The notes under the pieces are model-generated. The model saw only the letters and a list, made by a program, of their open reading frames with translations. It was not told where the DNA came from and searched no databases. DNA of 64,000 nt from Cunninghamia lanceolata (lineage: Eukaryota; Streptophyta; Pinopsida; Cupressales; Cupressaceae), in the NCBI GenBank assembly GCA_027924645.1, contig BSBN01000888.1:19841501-19905500 (forward strand), in the 5' to 3' direction. How positions within the stretch are numbered: position 1 is the first letter of the stretch; each line of letters starts with the position of its first letter. A program made the position numbers and the translations under genes. Positions 11,140 to 24,090 of the stretch are shown here, piece by piece.

Positions 11140-13225
11140 ATTATTGGAAAAAGGGTATGGATAGCCATACAAGCATAAAGGATATAGGAATTTTGCAAGA
11201 TGTTGTAATTGCAACTACCCTTGTAGACATGTATGTAAAGTGTGGAAGCATAGACAAGGCATGTGGACTATTTGATACAACACCTCAAAGCATAAAGGCT
11301 ATATGAATTTTGCTAGATGTTCTAATTGTTGCTGCCCTTGTAGATATGTATGCAAACTATGGAAGCATAAAGGATATCAAAATTTTGTTAGATGTTGTAT
11401 TTGCACTTGCCCTTGTAGACATGTATGCAAAGTGTGGAAGCATAGATAAGGCACATGGACGGTTTGACCTAACACCTCAAAGCATAAAGGATACCAAAAT
11501 TTTGTCAGATATTGTATTTCTAGTTGCTCTTGTAGACATGTATGTGAAGTGTATCCAAGCATAGACAAGGCATGTCAATTGTTTGACCTAACACCTCAAA
11601 GAGATCTTCTATCATGGAATGCAATGATTACAAGATAGGCAAAAAATGGATCTGTTGAAAAGGCTTTAGAAACTTTCAAGCAAATGCAATTAGCACGTGT
11701 AAAGCTAAATTCCACAACCTTTGCCAGTATCCTCCAAATTAGGATATTTGGAACATGGTATGGACAACCATCAAAGCATAAAGTCTATAAGAATTTTGCT
11801 AGATGTTGTAATTGTTGCTTCCCTTGTAGACATGTACATGCAAAGTGTGCAAGCATAGACAAGGCACATGGACTATTTGATCATACAACACCACAAAGAG
11901 ATGTCCTCTCATGGGATGTAATGATTGCAAGATATGCAAAAAATCAATTTGTTGAAAAGACTTTAGAAACTTTCAAGTATATGCAATTGGCACGTGTAAA
12001 GCCAAATTCACAACCTTTTCCGTCAACCTCCCTATCTATACACCAAAAGAGAATGTTTGGAATAGCATATGGATAGCCATCAAACCATGAAGGATATAGG
12101 AAATTTGCCACATGTTGTAATTGTAGTTGCCTTTGTAGACATGTATGCAAAGTGTGGAAGCATAGACAAGGCACATGAACTATTTGGCATGATGCCCCAA
12201 AGAAATGCCACCTCATTGAATGCAATGATCGCAAGATATGAACAAAATGAATTTTTTAATAAGGATTTAGAAACTTTCAAGCAAATGTAATTGGCTGGTG
12301 TAAAGAAAAATTCCACAACCTTAGCCAATATCCTCCTTGCCTATGCCGAAAGGGACATTCATCAAAGGATAAAACATATGGGAATTTTGTTAGATGTTGT
12401 AGTTGCAACTACCCTCAGAGACATGTATGCAAAGTGTGGAAGCATAGACAAGGCACGTGAACTGTTTGGCATGATGCCTCAAAGAAATCTCACCTCATCG
12501 AATGCAATGATTGCAAGATATGAACATTAAATGGATTTTTTTATAAGCCTTTAGAAAGTTTCAGGAAAATGCAATTGGCAAGTGTAAAGCCAAATTCCAA
12601 AAACCTTAGAAGCAGTATCTTTGAAACATGATATAGACATCCATCAAAGGATACTTGATATAGGAATTTTATCAAATGTTGTAGTTGTATAAAGTACCCT
12701 GTAAGACATGCATGCAAAGTGTGGAAGCATATACAACGAACATGAACTATTTGACATGATGCCTCAAAGAAATGTTGTCTCATGGAATGCAATGATTGCA
12801 AGATATGCACGAAATGGATTTTTCATAAGGCCTTAATAACTCTCAAGCAAATGTACAAAAGTAAATTTGAACCAAATGCAAATTTTGGCAAGTCTAAATC
12901 CAAATTGCACAACCTTATCCAACTTCCTCCTTGCCTATGCCAAAATGGGATCTAGGGAACATGGTGTGGACAACCATCAAAGCATAAATGATATAGGAAT
13001 TTTACCACATGTACTGTATTTATAGGTGCCCTTGTAGACATGTATGGAAAGTGTGCAAGCATAGACAAGGCACGTGAATTATTTGAAATGATGCCTCAAA
13101 GAAAGCACATAGTCCCAGAAAATGCAATAATTGCAAGATATATACAAAATGGATTATTTGGAAATGATTTATAAACTTTCAAGCAAATACAATTGGCACA
13201 TGTAAAACCAAATTCCTATAACAAT
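11140..13225 (+). pseudogene. Decayed PLS-type pentatricopeptide repeat (PPR) gene, tandem units
   Basis: Repeated peptide blocks of the form VDMYAKCGSIDKAHELFGMM, PQRN, NAMIARYEQNEF, TFKQMQLAxVKPNS read in shifting plus frames. The gacatgtatg (DMY) landmark is at about 11,226, 11,419, 11,534, 11,828, 12,139, 12,420, 12,707 and 13,037. From 11.5 kb on this gives a ~280-330-bp period, one P-L-S triplet (about 100 residues) per unit. Units are unusually alike in DNA, suggesting tandem duplication. Plant PLS-class PPR proteins are normally organellar RNA-editing or processing factors; that is family knowledge. Here frequent stops and frameshifts (for example CIQA-stop at 11,563, and the stop at 12,288) rule out function. 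The 3' end breaks in KPNS at about 13,215, where transposon tail begins. Confidence 0.85.
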
Positions 13226-13507
13226 AATTGATCATCATATTAAATATTTAATATAAACTGTCATATGCATAATGTCATGAACATAACATCTAGTTTATAG
13301 ACAAACCCATATAGGCATGTCCAAACAAAGCCATACATGCATATATACAAAAATACACATCGGTAACATACAAAAGTATGTATACAAAGCCATCTAGGCA
13401 TACAAAATATGTCCCAAAAAATAGTTTCCGATGGACTTTTATGAAATAATCGGTGTCCCTTGGTTGACTGTGAAGATGGAGAGCCAATTTGTGACTTGTC
13501 CTCTCTC
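13165..13507 (-). repeat. Right arm of the large inverted repeat (transposon 3' tail, minus strand)
   Basis: Reverse complement of 6500-6830. It runs from the stop of element copy M (13,508) through the 3' tail into the PPR fragment (plus-strand TFKQIQLAHVKPNS at about 13,175-13,215). It is uninterrupted, and so serves as the empty-site reference for the 2316-6499 insertion. Confidence 0.8.
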
Positions 13508-15049
13508 TACCATTGAGTAGACCCCTTCGATAGAAGTTCATCTAGATCCACCTATTAATACAATCAAATAATACACACATTTCTATAGAAAATGTACATG
13601 AAATATATAACATCACATATGTAATCGATCTCTTACTACCATCTAATGATCACTCTCCACCATCTTGTCTCAAGCTTCTTTGTCCATAGTCGGACAGGTT
13701 AGAGTTGTGACCTCATGTGAGAAGCATCAAGAAGCAAAATTGACTAAACATAAATATCATTTATGTACATCAAATGACATGAGATAAAACAAGAAATATA
13801 AAATTATGACATTTTCATGTTATTGGTTCATACCTTGATCAAAGGATTTGAAAACAACATGGATATAGTAATGCCTATCTACGTTGATTCACGAAGATGA
13901 AGAGGAGTGTCCACATTTAGCATCTAAAAATCAAATTCAAGATTATTCAACCAAAATAAATACATCATTATTTTAAAAATGCATAATTATTAGAAATGGT
14001 TAAATTTACCTCTGTAAAAGTGGTCGATTTGTGTCTAGGAGACAAAGGAAACCATGGATGTGTCAGTGACTATTGAAATCATCAAATTGTTACAAAATAA
14101 TATTACCATTGACATATATACAATAATTATGATCATGTGATAAATTACATACTTGTTGACTTGACCTCCTCTCATAACCTGCCAATGGATGGCTAACGGA
14201 GGCAGGATGAAGACTCTGACCTTGGAATTTCATTATGCAGACAATTACATACATTATTTTTGACTTATAATATAGATAGTCATATAAAATTAATTACAAA
14301 TTTCAAATAACAATTTATTAAATCAAGATGAAACTTGTAAAATATTACTTGAGAGTCAATACCAAAGTAGTTTATAATATATCATTGGTGAGAACAATCT
14401 CATCTAATATGGATGTTTCCATCATTGGATGTTGCTCCTGTATCACATCACCTTGCTGAGGGTCCTACCATGAGTCCTGCATCCGATAATCACACAGGTT
14501 CCCATATGAACTACACAACTGTGGAGACAAATGACGCTTACTGCTCTTAGCCTCATCAACTTGGGTAAGATCATTGGCATGATGTGATAGAGATTGGGTG
14601 AGAGTAGTCAATGAATGTAATGTCTCCATCTCCTCTAGTGACTTTGCAAGTGCCCTCCTATGATCAGTGCTTGCACTTGGATTGTTTAGCATTTGAATAA
14701 CAGTTTGAAGATGTTTCTTCTTTTCTTTAATTATTCATAGGTAGTTTTATTGACTATCCCTTACATTGTGAGGACGTGAAGGTGGGTTTTGGGGGTTGTT
14801 TTCACTCTCCTTAGCTGGATTTGAGTTTTCTCTTGTCCCAATAATTGTAAGTGCAATATAAAAACACATCAACCATTGCAAAACTCAAAAATTCTTCTCA
14901 AACTAAAAAAAATCAGTCAAACCCTACCTTCTTCCTATGCTAGATCCTCCAAATTTTCTTGACGACATCTTTGGTGGTGAGGTGGCATCATGAATTTGTT
15001 GTTTTCTCTCTTCCACTTGCTTGGAGAGGCTTCCCTTCAACACAATCAT
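13508..15049 (-). pseudogene. Decayed spliced gene of the same transposon family, inverted copy M
   Basis: On the minus strand an ATG at 15,049 opens a short basic exon (MIVLKGSLSKQVEERKQQIH, then TSPPKMSSRKFGG) ending at 14,928 before GTAGGG. Later exon-like pieces follow at about 14.85-14.40 kb (PSASTDHRRALAKSLEEMET, LTQVDEAKSSKRH), 14.23-14.16 kb (before GTATGT), 14.07 kb, 13.92-13.85 kb (LNVDTPLHLREST) and 13.74-13.65 kb (KMVESDH before GTAAGA). The last is the STQW-stop exon at about 13,508-13,550. The region 13.49-13.85 kb aligns with 1.96-2.31 kb of copy P, so both are one element family. Several in-frame stops make it a pseudogene. The function of this N-terminal part is not recognised. 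Confidence 0.55.
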
Positions 15050-17039
15050 GCTTTGAATTGTGTTTTTTCTGCTAAATTCTCAATGGTCATGGATGTATGA
15101 GGAGAAATGGATTTTTTTCTTTTAAGAAAACCAAAACGCGAGTGCATTATAACGCGCTTGCATTTTTTTACTTTTAGACCAAAAAGTCCCATGGTGGTGA
15201 CTTCTTGGTCCCCCATATCTTTGCATATACCCTAGTGATGTCACTTTGGTGTTGTTAGCCTCCTTGCAACACCTTGTGTGTGTGTGTGACTACAATGCAA
15301 CATGTAAATGTCGCACTTGCAAATGCAAAAAAAATTGTTAGTTCGGTGTTTGTTCAGGCAATGTCCTAGGTGAAAGTGTTGATGTATGTTTTAGTCACAT
15401 CAACCACAAATAGAAATTCACACAATAGGACACCTATCTTTCTTGAAAGACTTCAAATTCTCTACGAATTTGAAGTCCCAAGTCTCTGGTTGTTAGGTCT
15501 TGACTGCTTGGCCTTCACTCAAGGTTAATTGTGCTTTAATATTATCAGTTGATGGATTTACATGCTTGGATCTACTTCCTACGAGTTGAACAAATTTTTA
15601 GAAAATTAGAACTAATCTTTAAATTCCTTCCAATATTGTTAGTTTTCTACAAGATCTGCGATCAACTGATTAGAATATGCTTTGATTATGCTAAATTTAG
15701 CATAGGGAATGATAATCCTCTACAATTCTCTCAAATTTAATGTCCCTGTGTAAATCTTCTAGAAATTAGTTTAAAAATATTTTTAGATTCACAAGTATTT
15801 CTAGGAATTATTTAAATATCTTGTGAATTTAAACACAAGAAAGGAAAATTCTAATGAATTGTGTTGAATCTACCAATCTTTTTCAAATCATATTGAAATG
15901 ACTTTAAGATCTTGAATTTCACAAATTCCACAAGTATTTTCAGAAATTATTAAAAGATTTATGCATATTTTATGAATTTTACATTTTTAGGATTTTGTGA
16001 ATTTCATGAGTAAAGAAATGAAAAAAAGACAAGGGAGGAAAGAAAAGGTCCTAAGAAAGCTATATTTTTAGTGATCATATAGGAATACCCTGTCAACACA
16101 AGAAATTGAATAAAAAATCCACTCATATTTCACCAGGATGCTCCAGAAGTATGTATAAAGGATGCAATCTTCAAACAGAATTTACAAAGGCATGAAAGGT
16201 TTCCAATTGCACTCCCATTGGACATACCAATTTGATCTTTCTAGATTATTGCAAATTTGCAGTCACTTATGATTTCTTATGAGGAATGTCCATCAGTTGG
16301 TCTCAAATTTATTGTTTGTTCGTACAAGGCAACAAGGAGTCTCCACTAGTGAGAAGAAACAATGAAACATGCAAGAATCACAATTCTACTCTTTAATCCT
16401 CACTCTAAGTCATTAGTTTCCATCCTTTAAAATGACCATTTTCTTCCCTTTTATAGAAAAAAGTTCTACATCAGTAGCAACCAACAGTGGCAATTTGAGA
16501 GCAGCACATGGGTGACATCAACATCTTGACAGTTGATAATAGTTGAAATTTTGAAGATCCCTAAGATATTATTTCTTTTGGAAAGCTCAAATTTAAGTTC
16601 ACTACAATTTCAATTTCCTACCACAAAAAATAATTAAATTCATCAAATGTCGATATCTTTCCAAAAAAAAATCAGTAAAGGTATAATTTGCAGCATCTGA
16701 TTGTAATTCCACAAAAATATATTAATTTTTACTATAATAAAATACTTTATTCATGTTTTAAACATTCATTGGAAATCTAAATAAAAAAATATGTTTTTTT
16801 GGGGGCCGAATTACTAAAAAATTAATGTTTATTCATGTTTTTAATGTTTATACACAATGCTTTCATTTTTAGAAAATTTCAACAATGGTTTCAATGTTTT
16901 GTTCCCCTCATCTCCAGCTTTCTAGATCATTTTGAATTTTTGAATTTCATTAAGAAACGAGGGAGATATCATTGTTTTAGTGAATTTCCAATTGGATGTA
17001 GAATGTGTCATTGGAACATGATATCTAGTTGACTAAAAT
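15050..17039. other. Unassigned stretch
   Basis: No supported gene. Near 15,137-15,165 there is a CpG-bearing motif pair (aacgcgagtgcattataacg followed by cgcttgcat) with a direct AACGCG repeat, which could be near an end of element M. The rest is AT-rich without recognisable coding sequence. Confidence 0.45.
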
Positions 17040-17585
17040 GTCTGGTTGACCAAATTTTTGGTCAATGGGATGTTGAGCAACATTGTCCTAGTGAGAAATG
17101 TCTTGTTGTGAAATGTCCTAGTGAGAAATGTAATATGAGGAATATCCTATTAGGAAATGTCTTATAGGAAACATTGAGAAATATCATGTTGAGAAATGTC
17201 CTATTGGAAATGTCATGTTGCAAACTGTCTCATTGCAAAATGTCATGTTGAGGAATATCCTATTGAGAAATGTCCTGTTACAAATGTCCTGTGGAGAAAT
17301 ATCCTATTGACAAATGTCCTCTTGATCACAATATGCAATTAGATGTGATATCCAGTTGGACATGATATCTAGTTGGACAAGATATCAAGTTTAACAGGAT
17401 ATGAAGCTGGATAGGATATCCAATTAGACGAGATATGTATTTGGAAAGGATATCATGTTGAATGGGATATCTAGTTGAACAAGATATGTAGTTGGATGGG
17501 ATATCCAGTTGGACAGGATATCTAGTTGAACAAGATATCCAGTTAACAAAGATGTCTAGTTGACCAAATGTCTAGTTGGAAATAA
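17040..17585. repeat. Degenerate 14-17-bp minisatellite in two blocks
   Basis: Bases about 17,085-17,325 are reiterations of gaaatgtcctattga-like units of about 14-16 bp. Bases about 17,330-17,585 are reiterations of gatatctagttggacaag-like units of about 17 bp. The words tgtcc, gatatc and agttgga recur throughout with substitutions. An isolated echo occurs at 17,710-17,745. No coding sequence. Confidence 0.8.
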
Positions 17586-17589
17586 CTAG

Positions 17590-17830
17590 CAAATTTCAAT
17601 GAATTTTCAAAAAATTCCAAAAGAAACCCTAGCTGAAATTTGATCCTCTATCCATATATGACCATACCATGGATTTCAAACTAGATGTAGATTAGGATGT
17701 GGATTTGGAACATCATGTCCAATTGACCAGATATCCAGTTGACGTAACTTGCTCATTTTAGCAATTTTTTTAAAAAATTCAAAAGGCAACCCTAGCTAAA
17801 ATTTCATCCTCTATCCATTCATGACCTTTG
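17590..17830. repeat. Direct repeat of ~75 bp, spaced ~165 bp
   Basis: Two copies of a block with ttcaaaaaattccaaaagaa, accctagctgaaatttgatc and ctctatccat start at about 17,592 and 17,757. Each follows minisatellite words, so the block seems to be part of a higher-order unit of the 17-kb repeat. Confidence 0.75.
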
Positions 17831-18574
<744 letters not shown>

Positions 18575-20070
18575 ATATGAGGGATAGTGTTTATATTTTA
18601 TTCATGATTCTCAACTCAATTATGTGTGAATCTGGTTGAGGGAACATATATGCAATAGAGTGGTTTTTAAAGATGAATATTTTTGGAAGAATTCAAGAAT
18701 ATCTAGTATTGCTAGAGGATTTTAGTTTCAAACAACATTCATCATGAATTTGACACCTTGTTCATTTTGGAAATATCTTGAGATATCATTTTGTATGACT
18801 ATTATGGATTTAATATACATTATATGTGAATGCACATTTCTAAAACAATAGATAGATGATATTTAATTATTAAAATGTATCGAGATCAACTCGCAAGTAG
18901 GGTATATCGGGGGTTTATGAGGATATTATATTTTTAAAAACTTGTGTGTTACATTATACTTTGTGAATCCACTATTATTTTGTGATCATTTTGGATGAGT
19001 CAAGTAAGAGATAGCAGCATGTGAAAAAATGACATGCCTCTCTGTGTGATTTTGATTAAACCCTTTGGCCAAAGTGATGCTATAGCTATATGCATTTTAA
19101 ATTCATTGTACCAACAAATTTTATATTAGTTAGAAGTTTTGTTAGCTAGAGGGTATCTATTGACTGTATGACTAACTACATGTGATTGGTGTCTACATTT
19201 TTACACTTGTTTCTTGGATTTAGTTATGATTTTATTATGGATGTCATTATCTTCCACCTTCGCTGAAGGGTCAAGCCACTTCCAGTAGAAAGGTGTGTAA
19301 TGGACCACCTGGTTTATAGTTCGAGGTGAAGCACTTAAATGATGCTCTTCCTCTATATAGCTTGACAAAATTCATATTTATTGCACTGAGATAAGATGAT
19401 TATGACTAATGGTCAACTATCTTGTAATGATTTGAAAGTTAAACAACGTGTATAGTTGACTATATCTTGTAGATTGATTATAGAATTAACTTATAACAAT
19501 CCTAATTATGTTTTATATTACATTGTATCAATTCTAAACATTTATTATGGTATACCATATGATATAATAAATGAATGGCTTTATCCTATCTATGTAATAA
19601 AACTTATGGCTTTAAAAGGTTAAGCATTTAGGCTTATTTTGGGAATATTAAGGATTATATACTCTTATTATATGTTTAAAAGAAATTATCCTAAGTGATG
19701 GAAAAAGTAATATTCTTTCAAACCAAGTTCTTTCCTTTTAAAAGTATTATTCTCTGTTAATAGTGAATTCTAGAAAGCTCATTACATGATTATGTCTATT
19801 ACCATCAAACACAATGTTCTCACATATAATTGATCAAATTTCTTAAACTCCTATAATGTGTTAATCAATAACATTGAATGTAAATGTAGATTACTAATTT
19901 TTTCATTGTTGTCCTCTCTTGCTTGAACGAACAAGATAAATGCCTCAAACTAATATGCTTAGAGTTTGAAAAAGCTCCGATCATTGAGTGCATAATTGTT
20001 TTAGTTGTTAATTTGGAGTGCTTATGCATTGGCTACATATTTTAAGACTCATAGTAGACATCAATCAAGG
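18575..20070. other. Unassigned AT-rich stretch
   Basis: No supported gene. The phrase gaagggtcaagccacttcca near 19,266 resembles the gaagggtcaaccttccaata phrase of the 20.1-kb direct repeat. A diverged third copy of that repeat may therefore begin here. Confidence 0.4.
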
Positions 20071-20410
20071 AGAGCTCATGAATCAATGCCATAAGTATTA
20101 TATTGGAGAGTATGTGTCTTTTTTATATTGTCTTTGGGACCACATAGGATTATAGCAGCTAAATTCATTTTGCTAACAAATGACTTTATATTATTCTTGT
20201 AGTGCCACTTTGAAGGGTCAACCTTCCAATATAACATAAGTAGAGCTCTTGAATTAATGCCATAAGTATTATAATGGAGAGTAGGTTTCCTTTTTATATT
20301 GTCTTTGGGACCACTTATACGATTATACCCAAATTCATTTTGAAAGCAAAAGACTTTGTATTTTCATTGCAGTACCAATTTGATGGGTCAACTTCCAAAT
20401 AGAACATACA
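20071..20410. repeat. Two-copy ~170-bp tandem direct repeat
   Basis: The landmark agagctcatgaatcaatgcc at 20,071 recurs as tagagctcttgaattaatgc at 20,241. The following ataagtattat..ggagagta, tttttatattgtctttggga and gggtcaacttcc blocks keep the same order and spacing. Non-coding. It lies directly downstream of the 3' end of the minus-strand Cys-rich gene. Confidence 0.85.
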
Positions 20411-20579
20411 CTCCAACTACAAATATGGAAGACTAAAGGGATCCACTATTATCCTATGCATGTGGGATAAATACTTTATTCTAATGAATTGGTAGGATGA
20501 CTTACAAAATATATGCATCCGCACCTTTATTTAATATTACCTATGGGCAACTTAGAAAACATACGCACCCGAATTAATA

Positions 20580-20798
20580 CTAGCATGACACCCAAACCTG
20601 TTTTAAATAGCTTCTACCACATTCATGCACCCACACCCATTGCCAATAGCCCGGGCGGCCACAGTTGCCTCCTGGAGGGAAGTTGCCACAACAGTTGCCT
20701 CCACAGTATGGTGAACCACACCTCATGCAACCTCCTGGACGGGAGTTCCCACAACAGTAGCCTGCACAGCATGGTGAACCACACTTGAAGCAAGCCAT
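20580..20798 (-). CDS. Small Cys/Gly-rich protein with two 21-residue repeats
   Basis: A 72-residue minus-strand frame. Residues 3-23 and 24-44 are two copies of a 21-residue unit with identical Cys spacing: C-x2-C-G-S-P-x-C-x2-x-C-C-G-N-x3-P-G-G, the first copy having an extra Cys beside its third. There are 14 Cys in all, 12 of them in the first 46 residues. The tail (GYWQWVWVHECGRSYLKQ) is Trp-rich. The start context is aaATGGCTTGC, a good plant initiation context. A TATA box lies about 90 bp upstream. No signal peptide or membrane segment is seen. The family is not recognised; metal binding like a metallothionein, or a disulphide-rich structural peptide, are guesses from composition. The C-terminus could change if an intron exists. 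Surrounding sequence has lower GC, so the coding block stands out. Confidence 0.5.
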   Translation of the reverse strand: MACFKCGSPCCAGYCCGNSRPGGCMRCGSPYCGGNCCGNFPPGGNCGRPGYWQWVWVHECGRSYLKQVWVSC

Positions 20799-20893
20799 TT
20801 ATACAGATTCCTGCACACAAAAGATACACAAAAGACTGTTTCGGCTGCCAAAAGCACTTTGTTCGCACAAACTGTTTCGGCTGCCAATTTATA
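20799..20893 (-). promoter_or_regulatory. TATA box and duplicated 16-mer upstream of the Cys-rich gene
   Basis: On the minus strand TATAAATT lies at 20,886-20,893. Between it and the ATG are two identical 16-base copies of the plus-strand word actgtttcggctgcca, at 20,835-20,850 and 20,871-20,886. The spacing fits a core promoter with a ~60-nt leader. Inference only. Confidence 0.45.
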
Positions 20894-22640
20894 GAAAATT
20901 TGCCGCTGACCAGTCCGCTCTACTTTGGAGTAGTTATGCATTGAACATGTTGTCGAGTATACATTTAAGACATTTAAGACATTTCCAAGTGGACCTGAAC
21001 TCACCGTCATGTTCCCACTGTAGTAGATCGCGGCAACATTTTTCCAGTAAAATTAAATTAATTAATAAATACGGTAAAATGTGCATCCAGGAATAAACCA
21101 AACGATAGATTGCTAATATTTTGACTTTGCCGTTATTAATAGTCTCCAGAAATTCCGGCTGTTTACTGCAAAATGCATGTGAGATTATCTCTAATCTCTT
21201 TCCTCCTCCACTAATTGCGACCTTTTTTATTTGCCGCCAGTTGTCAACACGTTTTTTGGTGGGGATTATTTTTAGGTCAACGATAAGTTTGTCATTAGAA
21301 GAGACAATATTCACAGCCAGTGTTTATTTTAATTCGATACTTTTAACTGTATTTTTCAATTAATTAAAAGTAATTATTATTTATTTATATTGATGTTATT
21401 ATTTATTTATTGTATCTATTCTTGCATTTATTTTCAAATGTTTCATTGGAGTTATAGATATGAGATTGATTCCACATTCATGGATTTGATCCTTAAAATT
21501 CAAAAATTTAAATTCAAAATTGGTTCATTTCATTAGTTGTTATGATCCGACTCAAAACATGCTTACTTGATTTATTGTTATGTCCTTAAATTTAAAGGCA
21601 TAAAATTGCATTTATTTTTATCACCAAGCAATCATTCAAAAATCATTCATATTCAAGGAGCATGCTTTGAACACTTCAATTGAGCACTTAAATGAAACTA
21701 AGTCTATATAATCATCTACATGTCGAAAGATTGTTGACCCTAATCATTTCCACCATCATAAAGCTAATTCTATCAAGGGTTTCGACTTGGGAGAACATGA
21801 CCCTTGTGATTTAATGATCTCCCCTAGATGTTTATCAACAATGTCAATCCTTGAAAATAAGAGAAATGAAAGAAATTATGTAAATGACAATAGCGAGTGT
21901 GGACTTTCTTGGAATGGATTCGTGGACCACGTAGTAGGTTTGTGCTTATGGACTCGATCCAAATTCCTAAAATCTTATAATAGACATTCATTCCTCTATG
22001 ATTTGAATGACTTCAAAGCTATTTTTGATTTTACTTTATTTATCTTGATCCTCTACTTGAATTTTTTTTAGACAAGCCCCAGGAGTGGCTACTTTTATAG
22101 ATGCTTGTATAGAGGCACTTTATCTAGATCAACACTTTAAGTCTTAGGGAATCAATATGAGATAGGCTTCTCTTTATAATCGTATGAACTACATACCACC
22201 TCTTACTTTCTATAGTTCACAACTAATCCAAGTCCTATTTATAAGGACCAACTACTATATGTTATACAAAATCCTTACATTACTCATCAAATTAATTTTA
22301 TCCCACAACCGAATCTTACACCCAATTCTAGTAATACAAGCCTTTACTCAAATGAGTTCAACACTCATAAGGTGAAATTAACTTTATTTATCCCTCATGT
22401 AAATCTCAATAATGCTCCATAAACTTACCCTTATGATTCCTAATTTGATGACATTGTTAAGGAAAGCGTTGTGATATCCTCATTAGTTCAAGAAATTTTT
22501 TAACATAAGCCCATAGATGTTCATTTTGAAGAGGAAATTGAGTCATATCTATCTAAAAATGAGGAGATATTTTCTCAAGATGTTTTCAAGGTTTTTGTTT
22601 GGAAAGGTGTCTAAACCTTGCAACTACAAAAGGTTACTAT
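20894..22640. other. Unassigned stretch upstream of the Cys-rich gene
   Basis: No gene supported. Open frames at 20,934-21,314 (minus) and 21,787-22,071 (plus) show no family resemblance. Broken coding-like plus-strand sequence near 22,080-22,620 (ELHTT, NEEIFSQDVFKVFV) could be a dead retroelement gag, but this cannot be shown. Confidence 0.35.
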
Positions 22641-23521
22641 TCTTCCCAATTTTGGTCTTTTTGAATACACTTTATTTTGAAGAGTGATTTAGAACTTTCA
22701 AAGTTTCAAAAGGGGCTAAAAATGGCAGGTTTTAGTAAATCTACATTTGAGCTTAGATGGACCTAACATTTTTCCAATAGGTGTGGAACCATCACATAAA
22801 CATCTCGGGTGAGTTTCAACTCAAGATCATACCTAGATTGCAAGATATTAAAGTTTCTATTTTCTAAAACTCTCGAAAAACTTTTGAACTCATATTTGAG
22901 ACACTTAGAGGTCGCTAAACACCCCAAATGTTGTCATAACCGGTGAAGTGAGTTATAGCTTGATAGATATCTTCACAAGCTTTTTTGATGCATCAAATGG
23001 TTCATTAATCAGACATCTAGATCAAAAGTTATGACCTCCAAAAGTTGGACCTCCTATTTTTAGAAATGTGAAAACATGTTGGACACTTAAAAGAGCTATA
23101 AAGGGGAGAGTTACACATTTTGGCGTGTGATTTGACATATCACAAGGCATCTTTGATTGGAGATAATTTGGGCGCCACTTTTGGGTGGTTCTTCACTCAT
23201 GGTTTTGTAATTACCATTGATGGTTTACTATATTGTATCTTATATATATCATGAGCTTGAGATGGAGGTTGTGTGTAAAAGTCTTATAGATATTGAGTTG
23301 CTTCCAGATCTTTGGTTTGGTATACTCCTATGAAAGCTTTCTCTGCAAGTATATTGTAATCTTCTTGCTTCCTAATAATATATTGGGCCGCTTTGAGTGT
23401 GGGGTTTCTTCCAAAAGGTTTTTCCCATGTAACTATTGTGCCATGGTATGCTTGTTATTTGTATTTATTTCTATAATTGTTGTAAAGATCTGAAAAGTTA
23501 TGCATATCCCTCCCCTCAACA
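22641..23521 (+). mobile_element. Copia-type LTR remnant (plus strand); left limit uncertain
   Basis: A TATAAAGG box at 23,098-23,105 is followed, about 300 bp on, by typical copia R-U5 wording (gggtttcttccaaaaggttt, ttcccatgtaa) and an end ccctcccctcaaca at 23,521. The same terminal wording, ccctcctctcaattttagtg, occurs in the minus-strand LTR at 25.84-26.3 kb, so the two look like one family. The start was not located and no adjoining coding region survives. Confidence 0.45.
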
Positions 23522-24090
23522 TTAGTGTAGGAAGTTATTCCGCTACCTTAAAGCTTCCTTTGAGATTTACAAACTTTGTGCAACATAATGAAAAGGAAAG
23601 GATAATTCCCATTATTATTTTCCTAAGGGGGATGGTGAACCAAGCAACAATGAACTTCAATTTGTGATGATGTTGCTAGAGAGGAGGTCCCATAGGTACC
23701 TAAAGGTTAAAACATGCATCCCCAAGTATTGTCTATGCAACTATTGCACTTAGGTATGAATTTTGATTGCAATTCTAGTTTTAGTGATATAAATGACTCA
23801 TATGCTAAGGTTAGAGATGATTATGTACATCTTCTATTTATATGCAATTTTATCATGCACTTCTAGATCTATGGTTTTGATCAATTATTTTATCAGAGAT
23901 AGGACAACTGAATAAAAAATGTGTTTATTATGATGACTTCTGAGGCAGTGGGTGATCTACACCAATGAAGGAATAATCTAAAAATAACATCTTTTGAAGA
24001 ATAATATCTATGCAATCTTCTTTGAAATCTCATTACTCAACTTATTGGCAAGCTTAGCTTCAAAAATTAGTTCCCTCCCATGAAGGGTAC
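23522..24090. other. Unassigned stretch
   Basis: Sequence after the copia-type LTR. No PBS, gag or other gene recognised; stops are frequent in all frames. Confidence 0.4.

Noticed and set aside
22080..22620. Possible gag remnant on the plus strand
   Set aside because: Too broken; no capsid or zinc-knuckle motif could be read.
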